Under the pieces are notes generated by a model that was given only the letters and a program-made list of their open reading frames with translations, did not search any database and had not been told where the DNA came from. Positions 59,701 through 64,000 of a DNA stretch of 64,000 bases are shown here, piece after piece. The stretch is from Treponema sp. GTDB lineage: Bacteria; Spirochaetota; Spirochaetia; Treponematales; Treponemataceae. The DNA lies in contig JAFZKN010000017.1 in the NCBI GenBank assembly GCA_017553635.1, positions 1 through 64,000 on the forward strand. The letters are read 5' to 3'. The translations under genes were made by a program, and so were the position numbers. How positions within the stretch are numbered: the first letter of the stretch is position 1; the number at the start of each line of letters is the position of its first letter.

Positions 59701-60495
59701 TCCCTGCCATGCAGCCTTTTCTTCTTCGCTTAAAACATCAAGCCCTGCAAGAAGTCTCTTTAACCAGTCGCCTAAAAGATACATCCAGTTTTTCTGAATA
59801 TATTCAAGCTGACCTTTTAAACTTGTAGGACTAAAAACCATCGGTTCGCGAAGAAAGTTTATAAAGTCATGATTAAACGGTCCGAACACCGGAGTCTTTG
59901 TAAAATGCTTCTGTATGTCTGCCCATGTTTTCTGATAAAGAGGATTTTTCGAAAGTCTCTGATCATTAAATAATATACTGAATGGTAAAAAAGCTGGATT
60001 TTCATTTTCCAAATGCAGCATAATCATTTCTTCAAAAGTTGATTCCCGGTTTGAACGCATTTTCCCCGTAAATGAATCGATTGCAGTTTCTCCAAGATAC
60101 TGCTCTGCAGTTTTCTTTTTATCATACACTTCAACAGGAGGGAACTCTGCTGTAAACTCAAGAAGAAGTTCATCAATTTTATCTTTTCCGTATTTATTAT
60201 CAAGACTCTTTAACGCATCAGAAAATGCAGTTGACATTTTTGTCTTTCTATAAAGACCACAGCAATAATGAAAGATTTCATCAATAAGCCCCATAGCATT
60301 TACAGAACCTGCAGAAACTCTTTTTTCTGAAAGTCCTATTTTATCAAAATGTTCATTAAGCTTCTGTGTAAAAACACGAACAGCCTTCATGTCAGAAATT
60401 ACAACATTTCCCGTAATCGAATAAAGTACACTGCTGAACTGGCACTTGTCACGAATCTGCTTATTTATGTGGAACTCATTGTAAGAAACATTCAT
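56770..60495 (-). CDS. GH13 alpha-amylase-family enzyme with histone H1-like Lys/Ala/Pro tail
   Basis: A 1241-residue cytoplasmic-type protein (no signal peptide). The GH13 barrel has region I MVPNHTG (near 408), nucleophile Asp in IRFDAAM (near 523), acid Glu in LLAEAFW (near 590) and region IV NNPDE (near 650), where the usual His-Asp is Pro-Asp. A helical N-terminal domain of about 300 residues and a helical C-terminal domain with no family I know surround it. The last 60 residues or so are almost only Lys, Ala, Pro, Thr and Val, with the 17-residue unit KAKKTAVKKKAPAKPAS twice in tandem. It overlaps the malQ stop by a base, so glucan remodelling is likely. ATG 60495 has GGAGG six bases upstream. 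Confidence 0.82.
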   Translation of the reverse strand: MNVSYNEFHINKQIRDKCQFSSVLYSITGNVVISDMKAVRVFTQKLNEHFDKIGLSEKRVSAGSVNAMGLIDEIFHYCCGLYRKTKMSTAFSDALKSLDNKYGKDKIDELLLEFTAEFPPVEVYDKKKTAEQYLGETAIDSFTGKMRSNRESTFEEMIMLHLENENPAFLPFSILFNDQRLSKNPLYQKTWADIQKHFTKTPVFGPFNHDFINFLREPMVFSPTSLKGQLEYIQKNWMYLLGDWLKRLLAGLDVLSEEEKAAWQGTNGGDVDMPTMSFENLMNEYERFSADSDWMPKVVLMAKTVLVWLDQLSKKYGRAIERLDQIPDEELDALRDEGFTGLWLIGLWERSNASKRIKQICGNPEAAASAYSLMDYEIASNLGGWSALENLRSRLWQRGIRLASDMVPNHTGMDGRWVIEKPDLFIQRRDNPFPQYSFNGENLSHDSRVSVYLEDHYYSKNDCAVVFKRVDNYTGDTRYIYHGNDGTGMPWNDTAQIDFLNPKAREEVIQEILHVARNFPIIRFDAAMVLAKKHIRRLWYPEPGHGGDIATRSETGLSTQQFNDAIPNEFWREVVDRVAKEVPDTLLLAEAFWMMEGYFVRTLGMHRVYNSAFMNMLKKEENQKYRDTVKNTIKFDPQILKRYVNFMNNPDEETAVAQFGKGDKYFGVCTLMVTMPGLPMFGHGQIEGFEEKYGMEYTKAYHDEKPDQGLLDRHWHDIFPLMKKRYLFSQSEDFLFYDVWDNGHVNENVFAYSNRAGSERAVVFYNNKYERASGWIKQSCEYAVKDGESVQMRTRTIADGLGISDDAENYLIFREQRSDLWYVRRAGDICRNGLFLSLNGFESQVMMDIMQVRDTADKKWSTLCDVLNGRGCYNLDEQWDEIRFKDLYSKLNEFINAKFFEGFKVLIEKPTDAKADRFITGVKKRGIEFYKTANLFAKAELEKEAEEALMTAKASRSLKASKVSKTALTKKKTVKVPVIKLASPEKQFDAFAKTFKKMIKLCPDSALKSQKGMLKTVAQGLKDKIITKEIFILSSIAFALSEIKFASMWSLSRKTIEFMKQNGKIDAFNQRWNLDRLYLMLPVVTKDYGTKIKKTSMKEIAEFFMQGQYAPFMTGANNFNGITWFNKEAFESAMYLFVTASSFVLADAKKKLIFELYEEFMKARDLSEYKCSSFCEYFSESKKTAVKTKKPVAKAKKTAVKKKAPAKPASKAKKTAVKKKAPAKPASKPKKKVTKKTTKGR
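56812..56913 (-). repeat. 51-bp tandem repeat, two identical copies
   Basis: Copies at 56812-56862 and 56863-56913 are identical by eye, then a third begins and diverges after a few bases. They encode the 17-residue basic unit of the GH13 tail. Identical DNA, not only protein, suggests recent duplication and a length-variable locus. Confidence 0.85.
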
Positions 60496-62582
60496 CACTT
60501 GCCTCCATCATGCATTTCTGAAATTGATTTTATTTTCTTAATTAAATTTTTATTATTTTTAAGTCCTTCTACGCTGCACGGCATTCTGTAAGTCCAGTTA
60601 AAATCCGTAACCTCTCCAGGAATATTAATGCGCTCATCCTTAGACTGCGGAAGCCAGTAGTTGACGTCCATATAAAGATAATCCTGAAGCGGATTTATAT
60701 ACCACAGACTGTTTGAAGCTGCCGCAGATTTTAAAACACATTCAGCGATTTCGGGAGTAAAGTTTTTAAGCTTTGTTTTAGCGCTGTCGGTTAAAAAATC
60801 ATCCTGTTCTGCAACATCATAAAAATATTTTTCGTTTGCCTTTGCATATGCATAAGATGAATCACTTTCTTCTTCCCACCACTGTCTTATCGTAGACGAA
60901 TCATGAACCGAAGTTGTAGTTACAGAAAGATTTCTATAATCACACAATGAAATATAAGGCTGGCCTGTAACTCCCCATTCACGTGTCCATCTTATTACAT
61001 TAAGGCCCAAAATATTTTCTTTTTCCATTACCTCTGGAACACACGAAAGGTTTACGCCAAGATCTTCACCGCACGCCTGCATTCCTTTTGAGCCTGTTCC
61101 GCATGAAGAAATAAAACAGTCGAGAATGTCTGTTGCCTGCTCTGCCCATTTTAAATTCTGCTTTTCATTTTTTTCTGCAAAAAGCTTTTCAAGTTTTTCG
61201 CGTTCCTGGTCAGACAAAGTTTCCCATGCATAAGTCTGATTAAAAGTCCACACAGGAATAAAATTATCCTTTTCTATTTCGATAAGAGTTCTGTTGTTCC
61301 AGTATTCTGCAAGCCTCTGTTTAATTTTGTCTGCACATTCTTTATCACAGAATTCTGATAAATCAAATTCGTAAATGTCTTTATCGCCCTTTATTTCTTT
61401 TTTAAAAAGCCAGAGCTCTTCGTCGCCAAGCTGCTCACATAAATTTTTAAGAATGTCATGAGACTTTTCTTTGTTCCATGTAAAATAATCTATGTCATCT
61501 GTCTTTACATGAGGCTGACTTAACCATCTTATTCTGTCATCTGCAAAACCAAGTTCATTTAATTCGCTCCGGTCAATGCTTACATAAGGCTCTGCGTGTC
61601 CAAGCAGTGCAGTTGAATCGCGTTCAGGAATTGCCCAGATTCTAAAAAATCCTAAGATGTGATCAAGACGGTAAGCTCTGTAATACTGACTTGCAGATTT
61701 AAGTCTGTCTGTCCACCATGAATATTTTTCTTTCTTTAGATTTTTCCAGTTGTAAGTCGGAAAGCCCCAGTTTTGTCCGCATGGATTTTCTCCGTCAGAA
61801 GGACTTCCTGCCCTTAAATCATGATTAAAAAATTCTGGATGCGCCCAGGCATCACAGGAATCTTCATTCATCATAATAGGCATATCGCCTTTTAAAATAA
61901 TACCGAGGGAATTGATATATTCCGCAGAATTTAAAAACTGCTGGTTTAATCTATATTGAACCCATGCATAAAAAATATGTTCTGTCGATAAATTAGAATC
62001 ATTCCAGCGATTTAAAATTTCCTTTGCAGACAAAAGCTGGTCTTCTTTTTTCCATGACTTCCATGAAGCCTGCATGTATTTCCATTTTAAATTTTTATAA
62101 ACTGAATATTCTTTAACCCACGAATTTTTTTCTATCCATTCAGCAAGCTTTTTGTCAGAAAGAATTTTTTTGTTGACAGATTCATTTTCATAAATCAAGC
62201 GGAGAAGCTGTATTTTTTTATTTAAAATTTCCTGATAATCAAATCTTTCTCTGTAAGGAAAACTTAAAAGAAACTGATCATATTCAGATTTAAAAAAATC
62301 ATCAGACTCGTAAACCTGAGTAAATTCTGGAAGCTCAGAAATTCCTGCATAAACCGGATGCAGTGCAAAGGCCGAAAGTCCCGAATAAGGAGAGCTCTGT
62401 GTTCCCGTATCATTTACCGGTAAAAGCTGAATAACACCAAGCCCCGCACTCTTACAGAAATCTGCAAATGTTTTAAGAGATGTATATTCTCCTATTACTG
62501 GAGATTCTTTTGTATATAAAGCACCAAGCGGAACGGCAACGCCTGTAAGCCGCTCAATGCCGGTTTTTGATTTTGTAGCCAT
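60495..62582 (-). CDS. malQ: 4-alpha-glucanotransferase (amylomaltase)
   Basis: MalQ (GH77) moves alpha-1,4-glucan segments between maltodextrins. The 695-residue protein shows GVAVPLGALYTKES, LGVIQLLPVNDTGTQSSPYSGLSAFALHPVY (split), the nucleophile region YRLDHILGFFRIW near 300, and the acid-base region ACGEDLGVNLSCVP near 500, with SVHDSSTIRQWW near 545. Internal glucan metabolism is implied since there is no signal peptide. A -10 lies nine bases before the ATG. The GH13 gene begins at its stop, so both are one unit ended by the terminator inside the opposing gene. Confidence 0.94.
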   Translation of the reverse strand: MATKSKTGIERLTGVAVPLGALYTKESPVIGEYTSLKTFADFCKSAGLGVIQLLPVNDTGTQSSPYSGLSAFALHPVYAGISELPEFTQVYESDDFFKSEYDQFLLSFPYRERFDYQEILNKKIQLLRLIYENESVNKKILSDKKLAEWIEKNSWVKEYSVYKNLKWKYMQASWKSWKKEDQLLSAKEILNRWNDSNLSTEHIFYAWVQYRLNQQFLNSAEYINSLGIILKGDMPIMMNEDSCDAWAHPEFFNHDLRAGSPSDGENPCGQNWGFPTYNWKNLKKEKYSWWTDRLKSASQYYRAYRLDHILGFFRIWAIPERDSTALLGHAEPYVSIDRSELNELGFADDRIRWLSQPHVKTDDIDYFTWNKEKSHDILKNLCEQLGDEELWLFKKEIKGDKDIYEFDLSEFCDKECADKIKQRLAEYWNNRTLIEIEKDNFIPVWTFNQTYAWETLSDQEREKLEKLFAEKNEKQNLKWAEQATDILDCFISSCGTGSKGMQACGEDLGVNLSCVPEVMEKENILGLNVIRWTREWGVTGQPYISLCDYRNLSVTTTSVHDSSTIRQWWEEESDSSYAYAKANEKYFYDVAEQDDFLTDSAKTKLKNFTPEIAECVLKSAAASNSLWYINPLQDYLYMDVNYWLPQSKDERINIPGEVTDFNWTYRMPCSVEGLKNNKNLIKKIKSISEMHDGGK

Positions 62583-62591
62583 ATTCTACAT

Positions 62592-62597
62592 ATTATA
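62592..62597 (-). promoter_or_regulatory. malQ promoter -10 (extended)
   Basis: Minus-strand TGTTATAAT (TATAAT at 62592-62597), nine bases before the ATG. A possible -35 TTGCAC lies 19 bp upstream, longer than ideal. The leader would be about 2-3 nt. Confidence 0.5.
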
Positions 62598-62620
62598 ACA
62601 TATAATATTGAATTCTGTGC

Positions 62621-62667
62621 AAAAAAAAGCCATCCGACTTTTTATGTTAAACATAAAGCCGAATGGC
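62621..62667 (-). terminator. leuB terminator
   Basis: On the minus strand a long stem (GCCATTCGGCTTTATGTT with AACATAAAAAGTCGGATGGC, one or two mismatches and a bulge) ends in seven or eight T residues, about 60 bp past the leuB stop. A smaller dyad, GCGCAC/GTGCGC, lies between it and the gene. Confidence 0.85.
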
Positions 62668-62725
62668 AGCAGCAAAACTGTCATCTTAAGCGCACCCTTT
62701 AAATCCCCCGTGCGCCAGATTCAAT

Positions 62726-63817
62726 TTACTTATTCAAATATTCAACTACAAGCTCACCCATTTTTTTAGTTCCAACGAGTTTACCTGCAGCTTTAACAGC
62801 TTCGATATCACCTGCGATGTCGCCTGTTCTCCAGCCGTCATCCAGAACTTTTTCTACAGCAGTTTCGATTGCCTTTGCTTCTTCTTCGAGCTTAAAGTCA
62901 TAGCGTAAAAGCATTGCAGCACTGAGAATTGTAGCAAGAGGATTTGCAAGGTCTTTTCCTGCAATATCAGGAGCAGAACCGTGAATAGGTTCGTAAAGTC
63001 CAGGACCTGTTCCGTCACCAAGAGAAGCAGATGCAAGCATTCCGATTGAACCTGTAATCTGACTTGCTTCGTCAGAAAGAATGTCACCGAACATGTTTGA
63101 AGTTGCAATTACGTCAAACTGCTTTGGATTTCTTACAAGCTGCATTGCCGCATTGTCTACATAAAGGAAGTTAAGAGTTACTTCTGGATATTCTGAGTGA
63201 ACAGTTTCTGCAACTTTTCTCCAGAGGCGGCTTGAGTTTAAAATGTTTGCCTTATCTACAACTGTAAGAATCTTTCTTCTGTTTTTAGCAGATTCAAAAC
63301 CAAGGCGTACGATACGTTCAATTTCTGCCCAAGTATATTTTTCTGTATCCCATGAAGTTTTTCCGTCTTCAGAAGTTCCGCGTTCACCAAAGTAAATACC
63401 GCCTGTAAGTTCGCGTACGATTAAAATATCAAGACCATCACCTACAACTTCATCCTTAAGAGGACATGCAGCCTTTAACTGTTTGAACATCAAAGCCGGG
63501 CGGAGGTTTGCGTAAACTTTCATTCCGCCGCGAAGACCGAGAAGAGCTTTTTCAGGACGGATTTCCGGAGCAACATCATCCCATTTTGGTCCGCCAACTG
63601 CACCGAGCAATGCAGAATCTGCATTAAGGGCAATTTCAAGCTGATCTTTAGGAAGTGGTTCACCAAATTTATCAATGGCGCATCCGCCTGCTATAACATT
63701 TTTGTATTCAAAACTGTGCCCGAATTTTTTACCAACAGCATCAAGCACATTTACTGCTTCTGCAATAACATCTGGTCCGATTCCGTCACCAGGAATCAAA
63801 GCGATAGTCTTATTCAT
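62726..63817 (-). CDS. leuB: 3-isopropylmalate dehydrogenase
   Basis: LeuB oxidises and decarboxylates 3-isopropylmalate to 2-oxoisocaproate, the third step of leucine synthesis. The 363-residue protein has IALIPGDGIGPDVIAEA, the substrate-binding LGLRGGMKVYANLRP, IVRELTGGIYFG, DKANILNSSRLWR, NMFGDILSDEAS, and the NAD-binding HGSAPDIAGKDLANPLATILSAAM (split). leuA, leuC and leuD are not in the window. It has its own promoter and an AGAGGTG ribosome-binding site at 63823-63829. Confidence 0.96.
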   Translation of the reverse strand: MNKTIALIPGDGIGPDVIAEAVNVLDAVGKKFGHSFEYKNVIAGGCAIDKFGEPLPKDQLEIALNADSALLGAVGGPKWDDVAPEIRPEKALLGLRGGMKVYANLRPALMFKQLKAACPLKDEVVGDGLDILIVRELTGGIYFGERGTSEDGKTSWDTEKYTWAEIERIVRLGFESAKNRRKILTVVDKANILNSSRLWRKVAETVHSEYPEVTLNFLYVDNAAMQLVRNPKQFDVIATSNMFGDILSDEASQITGSIGMLASASLGDGTGPGLYEPIHGSAPDIAGKDLANPLATILSAAMLLRYDFKLEEEAKAIETAVEKVLDDGWRTGDIAGDIEAVKAAGKLVGTKKMGELVVEYLNK

Positions 63818-63834
63818 AAATTCACCTCTACTTA

Positions 63835-63864
63835 AATAATACAGTATTATTAAATGATATTCAA
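63835..63864 (-). promoter_or_regulatory. leuB promoter with inverted repeat over the -10
   Basis: Minus-strand TTGAAT (63859-63864), 17-bp spacer, TATTAT (63836-63841). AATAATAC and GTATTATT, one base apart (63835-63851), form an 8-bp-arm inverted repeat that covers the -10: a candidate operator. Confidence 0.65.
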
Positions 63865-63913
63865 GTATACGGACTTGGATTATTGCAGACAGAATTTAAT
63901 CTGATGGAAAGTG

Positions 63914-63951
63914 ATAAAAAAAAACTTATTCAGCGAAGCTGAATAAGTTTT
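63914..63951 (-). terminator. terminator of a leftward transcript entering from the right edge
   Basis: A perfect 14-bp stem AAAACTTATTCAGC/GCTGAATAAGTTTT with loop GAA (63921-63951) is followed on the minus strand by a T-run. It lies upstream of the leuB promoter, so it ends a neighbouring unit outside the window. Confidence 0.8.
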
Positions 63952-64000
63952 GGGCCATACGGCTGTCGCCATTTGGCTAGTGGAAATTTATTAAAAAATG
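63952..64000 (-). other. right-edge segment with two small dyads
   Basis: On the minus strand GCCAAATGGC and GCCGTATGGC follow each other, four bases apart, just before the terminator. They could be the 3' end of a structured RNA or of an untranslated region; no gene can be called from 49 bases. Confidence 0.3.

Noticed and set aside
63914..63951. Attenuator in a leuB leader
   Set aside because: The hairpin lies upstream of the leuB promoter (63836-63864), so it would not be part of a leuB transcript from that promoter.

Overview
The window looks like chromosomal DNA (AT-rich, judged by eye) from a treponeme-like spirochaete, probably a saccharolytic gut or rumen Treponema relative. The pointers are a class I (archaeal-type) lysyl-tRNA synthetase, a short alanyl-tRNA synthetase without the C-terminal domain, an IspD-IspF fusion beside CarD, many lipoproteins with loose spirochaetal lipoboxes (FSC, QGC, TGC, SSC), small orphan outer-membrane barrels, and groES apart from groEL. 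Genes for leucine and branched-chain synthesis, amylomaltase and an alpha-amylase-type enzyme argue against a minimal host-restricted species. I see no phage, transposase, CRISPR array or tRNA gene.

Layout. 1-1.1 kb: 5' end of a 16S rRNA gene (minus) divergent from groES (plus). 1.1-9.2 kb: minus-strand housekeeping block pepT, murA, alaS, SurA-like chaperone, nusB, TPR lipoprotein. 9.3-10.9 kb: lysS. 10.9-15 kb: four-gene BMP-type ABC importer behind a promoter holding a 22-bp perfect palindrome. 15-24.2 kb: barrel protein, RNase Y, LptC/LptA-like lipoprotein plus LptB, AI-2E-type permease, then folD-miaB-LapA-like-SPOR. 24.3-26.1 kb: barrel plus Asp-box lipoprotein. 26.3-31.2 kb: RarA fusion, adk, acetolactate synthase. 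31.2-37.6 kb: two large paralogous lipoproteins, each with four non-catalytic FGE/SUMF1-like repeats. 37.6-41.3 kb: an ATPase/cNMP regulator, an NFACT protein and a PAP2-like relic. 41.3-45.1 kb: DEAD-box helicase divergent from carD-ispDF. 45.2-50.7 kb: giant membrane-anchored coiled-coil protein, HAD hydrolase, exported protein. 50.8-55.4 kb: a 1529-residue acyl-CoA dehydratase activase-type protein. 55.5-56.8 kb: a threonine-synthase homologue lacking its PLP lysine. 56.8-62.6 kb: malQ and a GH13 enzyme with a histone-H1-like tail. 62.7-63.8 kb: leuB.

Cross-cutting signals. Many operon heads have a good -10 box only 6-10 bp before the start codon and no Shine-Dalgarno, implying leaderless or nearly leaderless mRNAs. 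The helicase and carD share one self-complementary -35 hexamer with 17-bp spacers on both sides. The bmp, rny, alaS and leuB promoters carry perfect or near-perfect palindromes over core elements. The most unusual proteins are the threonine-synthase pseudoenzyme, the amylase with a Lys/Ala/Pro tail, the paired FGE-repeat lipoproteins and the 1119-residue coiled-coil protein ending in a helix-turn-helix-like motif. All family assignments come from reading motifs; no database search was possible.
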